Notes under the pieces: generated by a model
The model's input: only the letters and a program-made list of their open reading frames with translations
Databases searched by the model: none
Told to the model about the DNA's origin: nothing
Program-made: the position numbers and the translations under genes
Assembly (NCBI RefSeq): GCF_021023085.1
Contig: NZ_PGCK01000011.1
Span: 62,001 to 126,000 of the forward strand
DNA from: Methanooceanicella nereidis
Lineage (GTDB): Archaea; Halobacteriota; Methanocellia; Methanocellales; Methanocellaceae
Direction of reading: 5' to 3'
Length of the DNA: 64,000 nucleotides
In this document: positions 1-9,132 of the stretch, one piece after another
Position numbering within the stretch: the stretch's first letter is position 1
How the letters are laid out: each line of letters opens with the position of its first letter

Positions 1-324
1 AAGGAAGTATATGTTGTGACCGAGATGAGCCATCCCGGCGCTATTGATTTTATACAAAAGCATGCTATGGATCTTGTGGACGTCGCGATAAAAAACGGGG
101 CGTCAGGCATAATTGCGCCCGCGACCAGGCCTGAGAGGTTATCCGAGATAAAAAGGAGATCAAAGGACTTAAAGATACTTTCTCCGGGAGTCGGTGCACA
201 GGGGGGCGATGCCCGTACCACTTTAGACGCAGGGGCCGATTTTATCATAGTGGGAAGAAGTATATATAATGCAAAAGACCCATATCAAGCAGCGATAGAC
301 CTGATAGGACAACTGCGCCGATGA
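1..324 (+). CDS. pyrF: Orotidine 5'-phosphate decarboxylase, C-terminal part
   Basis: The reading frame is open through the left edge, so only the C-terminal 107 residues are here. It decarboxylates OMP to UMP, the last step of pyrimidine nucleotide synthesis, in the cytoplasm. Seen: the TEMSHPGA loop typical of archaeal enzymes, then a barrel end with the phosphate-binding loop SPGVGAQGGD and VGRSIYNA, whose Arg contacts the phosphate in this family. The catalytic Asp/Lys cluster lies upstream of the window. The internal GTG at 16 is not the true start. Confidence 0.93.
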   Translation, partial: KEVYVVTEMSHPGAIDFIQKHAMDLVDVAIKNGASGIIAPATRPERLSEIKRRSKDLKILSPGVGAQGGDARTTLDAGADFIIVGRSIYNAKDPYQAAIDLIGQLRR

Positions 325-458
325 TGACAAAAATATCCTGATCAATGATGATCCCTATGAGTACTGAGGCTATGCAGTTTCATTAATACTGTCAGTACTT
401 TGATCGTTATCGGCCGGATCAAATATTTTTTTTATTTTTCCATACCGTCGGATAGTCA

Positions 459-788
459 TCACGCATTAAGGTTAATAAAATACTTAAGATACAGATAACC
501 CAGGAATATGATAATGCTGATAATCAACAAAAAAGCGTCCAGATATCCTCTATCCTTTTTGGACATCCGGTATTTAGGCTTATATAATTCCCCGCGGATA
601 GTGAGACCGCTGTATGTTATCAATACAAGGGCAGTGGGCACATCGATCCACGAGTGAATGGCCTGGACCAATACCTGTTCAATAATACCGCTAGAGCCCA
701 GATTGCTGACCATTAATTCAACGGTCACATAGATGACCAGTAACACGCCGGATATCTTTCTTACATAGTCAAGGCTGCGCCTGGCCAT
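459..788 (-). CDS. Small integral membrane protein, unknown function
   Basis: About 109 residues from the ATG beginning MARRSLDYVRK; an upstream in-frame ATG at 812 adds eight residues and is less likely. Three hydrophobic segments are visible. One contains an AIHSWIDVP stretch with His and Trp at the membrane edge, a little like small cytochrome-b-type anchors, but no haem motif can be proven. It lies convergent to pyrF with no operon partner. Function unknown. Confidence 0.6.
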   Translation of the reverse strand: MARRSLDYVRKISGVLLVIYVTVELMVSNLGSSGIIEQVLVQAIHSWIDVPTALVLITYSGLTIRGELYKPKYRMSKKDRGYLDAFLLIISIIIFLGYLYLKYFINLNA

Positions 789-964
789 ATTTATATTATC
801 ACCTATATACAATTAGTACCTTAAGGCTTTAAAACTTATTGGCTTAGATAATATGGGATAATATCAGTTTAATCAATTATTTGAAAAAACTTTTTTAAAA
901 AGTCAAAGATTGCGTTTAATATTTTGATTAAATATATCGGCATTCTACGCCTATTATTACCGGG

Positions 965-1603
965 ATGGATAACTTGAAAAAAAGCGTGAATTTCCTCATT
1001 ATCTTATTATTGACGGGCTCGTTCATGCTAAGTTCATGCGCTCTTTCAGTTAATATGCAGATCATACAGGAAGAGAGATATCAAGGCATCATCGAACCGG
1101 CACCGGTTTATGCCGTAGAGACCCTGGACAATTCCAAAATAATATTTTTGGAGCATAATTTACTTGCCAATGGTACGGTGGTTAAAGGAGATGCATATTT
1201 CAGGACCGTCGATTTCCCGAATTACTGGTTCAACGAAAACACGAGACAGCTAAATGGAAACATAGACTTTCCGATCAACGATTCATTAACGCTTGTATTC
1301 GGGGATATACTGACACTGACTGGCAATTTTGGCGCCGGCACCGGAAACAAATTATACGGGATCTATTCATTGCCCGTTAAAGCAAATGAAGCGACAGTTT
1401 ATTCGGTCGACCTGTTCGGAAGGATAACCCTCAGCATAAATAACAGGATGATAATTTTAGCTCCAGGGCAATCATATTCCTATACCCGGAACGAGACTTT
1501 AAAAGACAGGAACGCCACAATAGATATTTCCTATACGCACACTTATATAAACAAAGGCATACTGGATAAAAATAACATCAGGACGAGCATGGTCGCGATA
1601 TGA
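965..1603 (+). CDS. Predicted secreted lipoprotein, unknown function
   Basis: A 212-residue protein with a positively charged N-terminus, a hydrophobic segment and a lipobox-like LSSC ending at Cys25, so it is probably exported and lipid-anchored. The mature part is beta-rich and hydrophilic, with no other Cys after the anchor and no family I recognise. It is monocistronic, preceded by about 150 bp of AT-rich DNA, and followed by a convergent permease gene 15 bp away. Confidence 0.65.
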   Translation: MDNLKKSVNFLIILLLTGSFMLSSCALSVNMQIIQEERYQGIIEPAPVYAVETLDNSKIIFLEHNLLANGTVVKGDAYFRTVDFPNYWFNENTRQLNGNIDFPINDSLTLVFGDILTLTGNFGAGTGNKLYGIYSLPVKANEATVYSVDLFGRITLSINNRMIILAPGQSYSYTRNETLKDRNATIDISYTHTYINKGILDKNNIRTSMVAI

Positions 1604-1618
1604 CCATATAAGATAATA

Positions 1619-3436
1619 TTATGCTGCCTGCTGCGATTCAATTTTACCCGAGAAAGCGTTCCTGACTATCAGTATGGGCACATCAATGTTCTTGCGTATC
1701 TCGTCAACGGTCGGGGAAGGTTTACCTTCGAGCTTACCAAGGATCACGACCTTGACATTATGAGTCTCTATATAGCGTATTATGCCCGATGCAGCTTCTC
1801 TTGCGGCCTTAAACTCTACATGGACGTCTATGCCGCTTCCTTTGAACCATTCTTCGAACGTCTCGATCTCCTTTTTCTTTTGAAGGACCATCTCCTCCGG
1901 CAGGTCTTCCCAGAGAGGTACCAGAGTAGGTGTCTCGACGATGTTTAATATAGTGACGCTGCACTTGTATTCTTTTGCAAGGTTGGTGGCGATGTCGATA
2001 ATATGTCTTTCATGCGGCATTAGTTTGAATGACATCAATATTGTCGGCTCACGCTCGTCTATCTTTGAAACCGCAAGCACTTCTTTTTCAGGTATCCTGT
2101 GAATTTCCTTATTCGCGAACCGCGTATTTATCACATATATCAGCATGCCGATCGCTATCCATGATACTCCGACGATCAGGGTGATCCTCTGTGGTAAAAT
2201 AACGGCGCATAAAGAGAAAGCGCAGGCTACGAACCCTATCAAGCCGGTCAATGGCACCTTGTAATGTTTCTTACGGAAATTAATATCGAATACGAAAGGC
2301 ACCCTGAACATGGAGTCAAAATCCGCGTTCTTTAAGGCGATAAATGACAGGTTGATCAAAATATATGCGATCAGGGCACCAAATGCATATATGCCCGATA
2401 ATATTTCCACCTTGACGAATATCAGGGGTATGGCAAGTGCCGGGAAAATTATCACGGTGAACCAGGGGGTCTTATATTTCGGGTGAGTCCAGCTTAAGAT
2501 CTTCGGAAGCAGGTTATGTTTGGATAAGGAATACATAACCCTTGACGCGCCTATGATACCGGTGTTTGCAGATACGACGCAGACCAGGAATCCGGTGATA
2601 CCGGTGATGAGCACAAGTGTCTCGCCATATACAGGTATTTCTTTTGCGAACGCTACCAGAGCATTTTCTTTATTTTCCGAAAGTGTTTCCCATCCGACCG
2701 AGCCGACGGACAGTACTGAAAGCAATAAACAGAAAGTGACGACCAGTATTATAACGACCTTGATCGCTTTTGGAATGGTGTGGCTGGGACGCTTGGTCTC
2801 CTCCGCCGCCTGTGTGATGGATTCTATGCCTATGAAGGCGATAGAGCTAAGGCCGATGGCATATGCGAAATTTGTCCATGTGCTCTGCTGCTGGAACTCA
2901 AGGGCCTGGCTTATCAACCTGTCCGTATTGAACAATAGCATGTAAGCAAGGATGCTGATTACGATAATAAGAAATGTCGCGAACACCGTAAGGATATTAT
3001 TCAAAAAAGCGCTTTCGGCGATGCCCAGCAGGTTTAGTATGATCAATAATACGATGACGCCGGCAGCGATGAAATATACGTACTGGATATCCAGATGCAA
3101 TACCTGATTAAGATAGAATGAGCCTACGATAGTGAATAACGCTATATCCAGGATATAAGCCAGTATCAAACCCCATCCTGATACAAAACTCCAGAACTTG
3201 CCGAAGGCTTTTCTGGTAAAAGTCGACGCGCCGCCAGCCACAGGGAAAGCCGAGCCCAGTTCCGCGTATGCAAGTGCGGTGCATACATAAAGTATAGCCC
3301 CGATGAAGAACGCGACAGGAGTAAGGCCTGCTGCAAAAGCGGCTATTATACCGATCGCGATAAAGATATCCGCACCTACGTCTGCAAATCCCATCGCCAG
3401 AACGGAAAAAAAGGTCAGGTTCCTGCTCAATTTCAT
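1619..3436 (-). CDS. APC-family amino acid permease with C-terminal UspA domain
   Basis: About 605 residues. The first ~440 form 12 membrane segments with the family's N-terminal glycine-rich segment (ADVGADIFIAIG) and the GIESITQAAEET stretch typical of APC transporters. After a short linker, residues ~465-600 form a universal-stress-protein domain (DEREPTILMSF to DVPILIVRN), thought in this family to regulate transport by nucleotide binding. The substrate cannot be read from sequence. A GTG directly follows the stop of the upstream channel gene; the ATG four codons later sits about nine bases after a GGTGA Shine-Dalgarno and is preferred. Co-transcribed with the MscS gene. Confidence 0.85.
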   Translation of the reverse strand: MKLSRNLTFFSVLAMGFADVGADIFIAIGIIAAFAAGLTPVAFFIGAILYVCTALAYAELGSAFPVAGGASTFTRKAFGKFWSFVSGWGLILAYILDIALFTIVGSFYLNQVLHLDIQYVYFIAAGVIVLLIILNLLGIAESAFLNNILTVFATFLIIVISILAYMLLFNTDRLISQALEFQQQSTWTNFAYAIGLSSIAFIGIESITQAAEETKRPSHTIPKAIKVVIILVVTFCLLLSVLSVGSVGWETLSENKENALVAFAKEIPVYGETLVLITGITGFLVCVVSANTGIIGASRVMYSLSKHNLLPKILSWTHPKYKTPWFTVIIFPALAIPLIFVKVEILSGIYAFGALIAYILINLSFIALKNADFDSMFRVPFVFDINFRKKHYKVPLTGLIGFVACAFSLCAVILPQRITLIVGVSWIAIGMLIYVINTRFANKEIHRIPEKEVLAVSKIDEREPTILMSFKLMPHERHIIDIATNLAKEYKCSVTILNIVETPTLVPLWEDLPEEMVLQKKKEIETFEEWFKGSGIDVHVEFKAAREAASGIIRYIETHNVKVVILGKLEGKPSPTVDEIRKNIDVPILIVRNAFSGKIESQQAA

Positions 3437-3448
3437 GATATTATTCAC

Positions 3449-4198
3449 CTAATCGGATACGAACTCGCCCCTTACGATATTTAGCGCCTTATGCAGGTTT
3501 GATGTATCGTTCGATATGGATGCCGCGTCTTCGAGATTGATCGTCACTGCGAATCTCATGCCCTCCGGAGTCTGGCTATGCAGTATCTTCGCCCGCCTGT
3601 ACCCGAAAATGTCCAGCTCTTCTGTGATACGGGAATATACTTTAGTAATATCCTGTTCCTCGACATTAACGGTAAAAGACTCCTGAAGTTTGATATAATC
3701 AGCTTTAGTATAATTGATCACCATAGATCTGACAATGATCTCATTCGGTATGCAGATTATAGAATTATCGTCGCGCCTTAGCATCGTGTAGAGGCTGCCG
3801 ATCTTGAGGACCCTGCCTTTCTGGCCGATCACATCTATATAATCCCCTATCCCGAAGGCTTTGACGGTTAAAAGGCTTATTCTCGTAAAGAAATCTTTAA
3901 TGAAATCCTTAGCGGTATAAAGTACGGTAATGGTTAATAGCGCCAGCATTACCAGTAGGAACATTGAATTGGTGATAATTATATAGACCAGTAGCGTAAT
4001 GCCGACATATATTATAAGAACGGTGAATATCAACCGCATTGATTCTTTTGTGTCATCCGGGTATTCTACAAAAATATGTTTCACTACCCAGTCAGAGATC
4101 AATTTTGCAATTATCGATACTAAGATTATACCGATGATCAATACGATCTTATCGGTCTGGAAAGCCATGTCCCCGATCTCAAGCACGATAGTCACCAA
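3449..4198 (-). CDS. MscS-family mechanosensitive channel
   Basis: About 249 residues from the most upstream TTG; GTG or ATG codons within the first ten residues are alternative starts. Three N-terminal membrane segments are followed by the MscS beta domain, with KAFGIGDYIDVIGQKGRVLKIGSL-like residues around the pore-proximal fold and a C-terminal alpha/beta part. The family releases solutes during osmotic downshock. It lies directly upstream of the APC-UspA permease with no gap, suggesting a transport unit for osmotic or solute balance. Confidence 0.85.
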   Translation of the reverse strand: MVTIVLEIGDMAFQTDKIVLIIGIILVSIIAKLISDWVVKHIFVEYPDDTKESMRLIFTVLIIYVGITLLVYIIITNSMFLLVMLALLTITVLYTAKDFIKDFFTRISLLTVKAFGIGDYIDVIGQKGRVLKIGSLYTMLRRDDNSIICIPNEIIVRSMVINYTKADYIKLQESFTVNVEEQDITKVYSRITEELDIFGYRRAKILHSQTPEGMRFAVTINLEDAASISNDTSNLHKALNIVRGEFVSD

Positions 4199-4296
4199 GA
4201 CATTATAAGTACATAACTTTTATGTTTTTGTCATTATAAGATATACGTATTGATTATTATTAAAAACATTTTTCTATAATCACGTCTGCATTTACC

Positions 4297-6117
4297 ATGA
4301 TGAAAAAACCTCGACGCTGTAAATTTTTACCGGTATCAAGGGAAGAGATGAACGCTCTGGGATGGGACGAGTGTGACATAGTGCTGATTAGCGGAGATGC
4401 ATACGTAGACCATCCATCCTTCGGTGTCGCAATGATAGGCAGAGTGCTCGAGGATGCAGGATATAAGGTCGGCATTATCCCTCAGCCAGATATCAAAGAT
4501 AAAAGCTCTTTTACCATACTCGGAGAGCCGCGATTTTGCTTTGGAGTATCATCGGGTAACGTCGATTCAATGGTCAGTAATTATACCGCAAACAGGCGTA
4601 TCAGGTCGGAAGATGACTATAGCCCGGGAGGCAGAGGAGGAAAAAGGCCGGACCGCGCGGTAACAGTTTATTGTAACAAGATAAGGGAGACCTATAAGGA
4701 AAAGCCGATTATCATCGGCGGTATAGAGGCCAGCCTGAGACGTTTCGCCCATTATGATTACTGGGACGACCGGGTAAGGCAATCAATACTCGCTGACGCT
4801 CCGGCTAGCATGATAGCTTACGGGATGGCAGAAAAACCCATGATAGAGATCATGAAAGGGCTGGAAAAAGGCGATGACATAAGCGAGCTTACAAATATCC
4901 GGGGAACGGTCTATAAGACCAGGGAGATATCCAGACTTGAGGACTATGTGGAATTACCGGATTATAACGAAGTCTCAAAGAATAAGATATCCTTTGCTAA
5001 CTCATTCAAAACTTACTCGGACGAACAGGACCCCATCCATGGAAAAACATTAGTACAGCGCCATCCGAAGACGATAATTGTCCAGAATACCCCTTCCTAC
5101 CCCTTGACAACTGAGGAGATGGACAATATCTATGAACTGCCATATGCAAGAAAACAACACCCGTCATATAAAGAAGAGATCCCGGCTTTAAGGACAACCC
5201 TATTTTCTATAACCAGCCACAGGGGATGTTTCGGAGGCTGCTCTTTTTGCGCCATCGCAAATCACCAGGGGAGAATTATACAGAGCAGAAGTAAGGGTTC
5301 CATAATAAATGAAGCAAAACTGCTTACTAAAATGCCCGAATTCAAGGGAGTTATCACTGATGTCGGCGGACCTACGGCTGACATGTATATGATGGGATGC
5401 GCAAAACAGGCAACTCAGGGTACATGTAAAGACCGTATGTGCCTTTATCCGGAACCTTGCCCGAACCTGAAAAGAGATCATGAACATATAGTACAGCTCT
5501 TAAAAGCTGTAAAAAGCGTACCGGGAGTGAAAAAAGTCTTCATAGGCTCAGGGATAAGATACGACCTGGCTATGCTTGATGAAAGCTACCTATACGAGAT
5601 ATGCAAGAATAACATAAGCGGCCAGCTTAAGGTCGCGCCGGAACACGTCTCTAAAGAAGTCACGGATCTTATGTGCAAGCCTTCCATCGAGAGGTACAGG
5701 CAATTTGTGGAGAAGTATAGAGAGCTAAATAAAAAACTTGGAAAGGAGCAATATATAATACCATATTTCATATCGGGACACCCGGGAGCGACACTTGAGT
5801 GTGCCATTGAGCTGGCAGAGTATGTTCGCGATATGGGATATTATATAGAACAGGTACAGGATTTTACACCGACTCCGTCAACCCTTTCCGGATGTATGTA
5901 TCATACCGAATATAATCCTTACACGGGGAAGAAAGTATACGTGCCAAAAAGCAAAGAAGAAAGAAGGATGCAGAGAGCGCTTTTACAATATAAGAACCCT
6001 GATAATTATGATCTGGTGAAAGAGGCGCTTATGAAGGCCGGCAGAAAAGACCTCATAGGCAATAGTGAAAAATGCCTTATCCCGAGGTCAAGGCCTCTCG
6101 GGTACAGGAGAAAATAG
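4297..6117 (+). CDS. YgiQ-family radical SAM protein
   Basis: A 606-residue protein of normal length for the YgiQ/UPF0313 family. It has an N-terminal cobalamin-binding-like region (DIVLISGDAYVDHPSFG), then a radical SAM core with CxxxCxxC at C311, C315 and C318 (SHRGCFGGCSFCAI), which should bind the [4Fe-4S] cluster that cleaves S-adenosylmethionine. The C-terminal DUF3362-like tail includes DFTPTPSTLSGCMYHTEYNPYTG. The substrate of the family is not known to me. Two ATGs (4297, 4300) are possible starts. It is monocistronic. Confidence 0.93.
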   Translation: MMKKPRRCKFLPVSREEMNALGWDECDIVLISGDAYVDHPSFGVAMIGRVLEDAGYKVGIIPQPDIKDKSSFTILGEPRFCFGVSSGNVDSMVSNYTANRRIRSEDDYSPGGRGGKRPDRAVTVYCNKIRETYKEKPIIIGGIEASLRRFAHYDYWDDRVRQSILADAPASMIAYGMAEKPMIEIMKGLEKGDDISELTNIRGTVYKTREISRLEDYVELPDYNEVSKNKISFANSFKTYSDEQDPIHGKTLVQRHPKTIIVQNTPSYPLTTEEMDNIYELPYARKQHPSYKEEIPALRTTLFSITSHRGCFGGCSFCAIANHQGRIIQSRSKGSIINEAKLLTKMPEFKGVITDVGGPTADMYMMGCAKQATQGTCKDRMCLYPEPCPNLKRDHEHIVQLLKAVKSVPGVKKVFIGSGIRYDLAMLDESYLYEICKNNISGQLKVAPEHVSKEVTDLMCKPSIERYRQFVEKYRELNKKLGKEQYIIPYFISGHPGATLECAIELAEYVRDMGYYIEQVQDFTPTPSTLSGCMYHTEYNPYTGKKVYVPKSKEERRMQRALLQYKNPDNYDLVKEALMKAGRKDLIGNSEKCLIPRSRPLGYRRK

Positions 6118-6118
6118 T

Positions 6119-6691
6119 TTAATTCTTTACCTTTGAATAATTATCCATCATCTTAAATATGCTGCTGCGGTTTTTCTTTATCAATAATATCCTGTATATG
6201 TATGGTTTTGCATTCTCGTAAGAAAAGGTATGGTAATTGCTATAGTATGCGGTCGTCAGTATCATAGAGACCATATAACTTTCTCTCGTTTGGTCATCCT
6301 CGTTTATCTTTTCTCCGGGCCTGATGCGCTGTATGGAACATGTCTGCGGCATCTTCGACTTCAGGTATTGTATGCTACCGAACATAGTGGATGGTGAGTT
6401 CTTACATATTCCGGGCTTTACAAAATTGATCGAGCATAGATTATCCTCGAGGAAACAGCACCCATCTTCACCCCTTTTAAGATATGGCATCGGAATATTG
6501 GTGTCTCCGCAGGGTACCTCTATACAATAATTACTGAAAAAGTCATCAGTGTCCATATTCAGGTAATCGCTTATCCGGTAAATATCATCAAGCGTCAAAG
6601 GTATCTGCTTGTTCGTCCTGCAGCAGTTACCGCATTGTCTGCATTCGAACTTTTCAGTGATATCCTGTTTTTTGATAATTTCCTGATACAT
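6119..6691 (-). CDS. YkgJ-family cysteine-cluster protein
   Basis: A 190-residue protein with an N-terminal CxxCxxCC motif (ECRQCGNCC) and further Cys residues (EVPCGD, GCCFLEDNLCSIN, GICKNSP), the pattern of the zinc/iron-chelating CxxCxxCC family (YkgJ, PF03692). Members are thought to bind Fe-S or Zn; their reaction is unknown. It is convergent with the radical SAM gene, with adjacent stop codons. Confidence 0.88.
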   Translation of the reverse strand: MYQEIIKKQDITEKFECRQCGNCCRTNKQIPLTLDDIYRISDYLNMDTDDFFSNYCIEVPCGDTNIPMPYLKRGEDGCCFLEDNLCSINFVKPGICKNSPSTMFGSIQYLKSKMPQTCSIQRIRPGEKINEDDQTRESYMVSMILTTAYYSNYHTFSYENAKPYIYRILLIKKNRSSIFKMMDNYSKVKN

Positions 6692-6883
6692 AAGACGACC
6701 TTTTTAGATGCATAAGATGTATCGAATAACTAATCTTTGTTAAGATAGTTATGATAAATCGCTTGATTTTCTGCATTTATCACGAAACTAATACAATTTA
6801 AATAATTAAATTACTAAAATATTAGAGCAGTTATCTTAAGCAAGCAGTTATTGAAATATGCTGTCGATAATTTACACATTATG

Positions 6884-7702
6884 CTATTTACTCATAGGAT
6901 GGGTGCGGCCGTACATCTCTTTGAGGTCATCCACACTATAATGAGTGTATATCTGAGTCGTGTTAAGGGATGTGTGGCCGAGCAGTTTTTGTATGGCGAC
7001 GACATTGCCGCCGTTTTGTAGCATATGGGTTGCAAAGCTATGCCTGAGTTTATGAGGAGTTATCTTTTTATTGATGCCTGCTCGCGCAGCAAGCGATTTA
7101 ATATCTCTCTGTATCGTCCTGGGAGTCAGGTCAAATAATTTTTCTTCCCCTTCCATTTTTGTACAATATTCCTGTAGATCCCCTACAAGGCTTTCAGGTA
7201 TCAGGACTATACGTTCTTTTGCACCCTTGCCAAACACTTTTATTGTATATCTTTCAAAATCGATATCTTTCTTTTTTATGTTGACTAGCTCAGACACCCT
7301 CACACCCGTGGCATATAACATTTTTATTATTATTCTGTCCCTTGTTTCAATGGCTGTCGAGATAAGATCGTTTAGTTCGGATATAGTAAGATATACAGGA
7401 GCTTTTTTATCTATCTTTATATTATTGATGCCTTTTGTCGGATTAGCGTCGACATACTCGTTTTCCAGCAAAAAAGAGTAAAATGATTTTATGACGCTCA
7501 AAATATTGGAAACAGTAGTCCTTGAAAGGTTTTTCTCGAACATCAGGTAGTTCAAATACCTGATTATTTCCGGACGTTTAACTGTATTAAGAGGCCTTCC
7601 GATAAATTTCTTAAAATTGTTCAGGATCAGGTTATACTGCTTGATCGTACCAGGACTTGAAGATAATCTTTTTTCATCGATGAATAACTCTACCTGGTTC
7701 AT
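6884..7702 (-). CDS. xerA: Tyrosine recombinase, XerA-like
   Basis: About 272 residues, the size of archaeal XerA. An N-terminal SAM-like core-binding domain precedes a catalytic domain with the full set of residues: R135 (GVRVSEL), K162 (GAKER), H217 and R220 (HKLRHSF), H243 (LGHTSL) and nucleophile Y252 (QIYTHY). The ATG at 7702 follows a GGGAAGAT Shine-Dalgarno; the ATG eight codons upstream has none. XerA resolves chromosome dimers at dif; integrases of the same fold are the alternative. No other phage or plasmid gene is nearby, and a 28-bp near-palindrome lies ~165 bp upstream of the start, favouring a Xer role. Confidence 0.88.
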   Translation of the reverse strand: MNQVELFIDEKRLSSSPGTIKQYNLILNNFKKFIGRPLNTVKRPEIIRYLNYLMFEKNLSRTTVSNILSVIKSFYSFLLENEYVDANPTKGINNIKIDKKAPVYLTISELNDLISTAIETRDRIIIKMLYATGVRVSELVNIKKKDIDFERYTIKVFGKGAKERIVLIPESLVGDLQEYCTKMEGEEKLFDLTPRTIQRDIKSLAARAGINKKITPHKLRHSFATHMLQNGGNVVAIQKLLGHTSLNTTQIYTHYSVDDLKEMYGRTHPMSK

Positions 7703-7868
7703 ATATCTTCCCTGCCTTATACCCATATTAATTAAAGTGATAACATATTTTAAAACTTGCCGGTTAACCAGTTGATATATTAAAGGATATGGTTATAGGC
7801 TAATAATATCCCATGTGAATTAACCAAATAATGCTTAATTCATAATGCTCCTGTTTAAGAGCTTATTT

Positions 7869-7896
7869 ATGTCGTAAAATACCTATTTTGCGACAT
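7869..7896. other. dif: Candidate dif/Xer recombination site
   Basis: A 28-bp near-perfect inverted repeat: left arm ATGTCGTAAAATA, a CC centre, right arm TATTTTGCGACAT, with one mismatch between arms. Read as a Xer site it gives two 11-bp arms around a 6-bp centre (TACCTA), the 28-bp layout of known dif sites. It lies in AT-rich DNA just upstream of the tyrosine recombinase. A regulator operator or autoregulatory site of the recombinase is an alternative. Confidence 0.5.
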
Positions 7897-8300
7897 CATT
7901 ATTTTTAACAGGTAAAACAGTAGGCATATCATTTTCAAGGATAATAATATTACATAATTATGAAAATAATTATCGAAAATTTACTTATTGAATAAAAAAA
8001 TATATACAATATATTATACTAATTACCATAGTAAACGTAAGCCAATATACCTAGGGTAAACAGGCAATAAAAATATTAATAAAAATAATGATATTCTAAA
8101 AATATTATATGTAAATATTTAGATATGTATAATACATTATATACATATTATGTATTACTGTAATTTGTATATTAAGTATTATACATATTATATTAGACAT
8201 TAATAAGCTTTTAATTACAATATAATAAAATAAATTATATCCTTGAAAAGTAGATGAGAGCTTTATCCTTTACCAGACAATATATTAGCCCAAGTTCAAG

Positions 8301-8308
8301 TTTATATA
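8301..8308 (+). promoter_or_regulatory. TATA box for the pentapeptide-repeat gene
   Basis: TTTATATA lies about 45 bp upstream of the ATG at 8349, placing a transcription start near 8330. Confidence 0.5.
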
Positions 8309-8348
8309 CCAGAAAGTAAGATACTATTTGTATCATGGGGCTTTCAAA

Positions 8349-9023
8349 ATGTTGACCGACGCGGAAATAAAACGAATGCAATTCTTATTACAATTAAGAG
8401 AGACTCATTTTACAGACGGCATCAGGAACATGGATTTCTCCGGCGCCGACCTGAATAAAGCGGATCTTCACGGCATGCAGCTCGTCAACGTTAACTTTGA
8501 AGGCGCCATACTTGACGGCGTAAACCTCTATGATTCCCAGCTCGTCAATTGTAATTTTAATAACACAAGCCTAAAACGTGCGATACTGAGGAAGTCAAGC
8601 ATACTGGACTGTAGTTTTAAAAATTCTAAATTATCCCAATCAGATTTAAGTGATTCGGGGATATACAACTCCAGATTTATTGATACAGATATGCATTTTA
8701 CGAAGCTCATAAATTCAAAGGTCGTTAATACTACATTTGAGAACTGCCTGTTCTCAAATTCCAATATATCAGGCATATGCATGACAGGCATAATAATGGA
8801 CCGATGCGACCTTCAATATTCTATCATCGACAAATCATTCATCTGCGGATGCACATTAATGAACTCTAAATTTAATTATGCGTCACTGAACAGTGCCATA
8901 ATATATGACAATAAGATCGAAAATTCTGATACAGAGAATGTTTTAATGCTTGATGCGAAAATTGACCAGAACTTCGCAAAATTAAATAATATAAGACAGA
9001 TAGACGTTAAGATCATCACATAG
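8349..9023 (+). CDS. Pentapeptide-repeat protein
   Basis: About 224 residues. From residue ~25 on it consists of A(N/D)LxX-type pentapeptide repeats (DFSGADLNKADLHG, VNFEGAILDGVNL, CSFKNSKLSQSDLS), expected to fold as a quadrilateral right-handed beta-helix. Such proteins can mimic DNA or act as scaffolds; nothing indicates which applies here. No signal peptide is visible, so it is probably cytoplasmic. A TTG seven codons upstream is in frame, but the ATG at 8349 follows a GGGG stretch at suitable spacing. Confidence 0.85.
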   Translation: MLTDAEIKRMQFLLQLRETHFTDGIRNMDFSGADLNKADLHGMQLVNVNFEGAILDGVNLYDSQLVNCNFNNTSLKRAILRKSSILDCSFKNSKLSQSDLSDSGIYNSRFIDTDMHFTKLINSKVVNTTFENCLFSNSNISGICMTGIIMDRCDLQYSIIDKSFICGCTLMNSKFNYASLNSAIIYDNKIENSDTENVLMLDAKIDQNFAKLNNIRQIDVKIIT

Positions 9024-9132
9024 ACTAAGTTTTTTTAATGCGCCTGAAATTTTCTTATTATACCAATTAATTTTTAAAAAAAAATAAATCCTATCACAAA
9101 AAAAATATACGGCTACAAGATAACCGCATATA

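Larger units (their letters stand above)
7703..8348. other. AT-rich intergenic region with repeats and a dif candidate
   Basis: About 650 bp without a supported gene, very AT-rich between 7930 and 8240. It holds the 28-bp near-palindrome at 7869-7896. Between about 8120 and 8200 the string ATACATATTAT occurs twice in a run of overlapping TATA-like words. No ORB-like origin box and no RNA gene was recognised. Confidence 0.5.

Noticed and set aside
871-884. AATCAATTATTTGA shared with the palindrome at 40892-40907
   Set aside because: A 14-mer this AT-rich is expected to recur by chance in 64 kb.
6884-8348. Possible integrated mobile element at the recombinase
   Set aside because: No tRNA att site, excisionase or phage/plasmid gene is adjacent, and the protein has XerA size and motifs.
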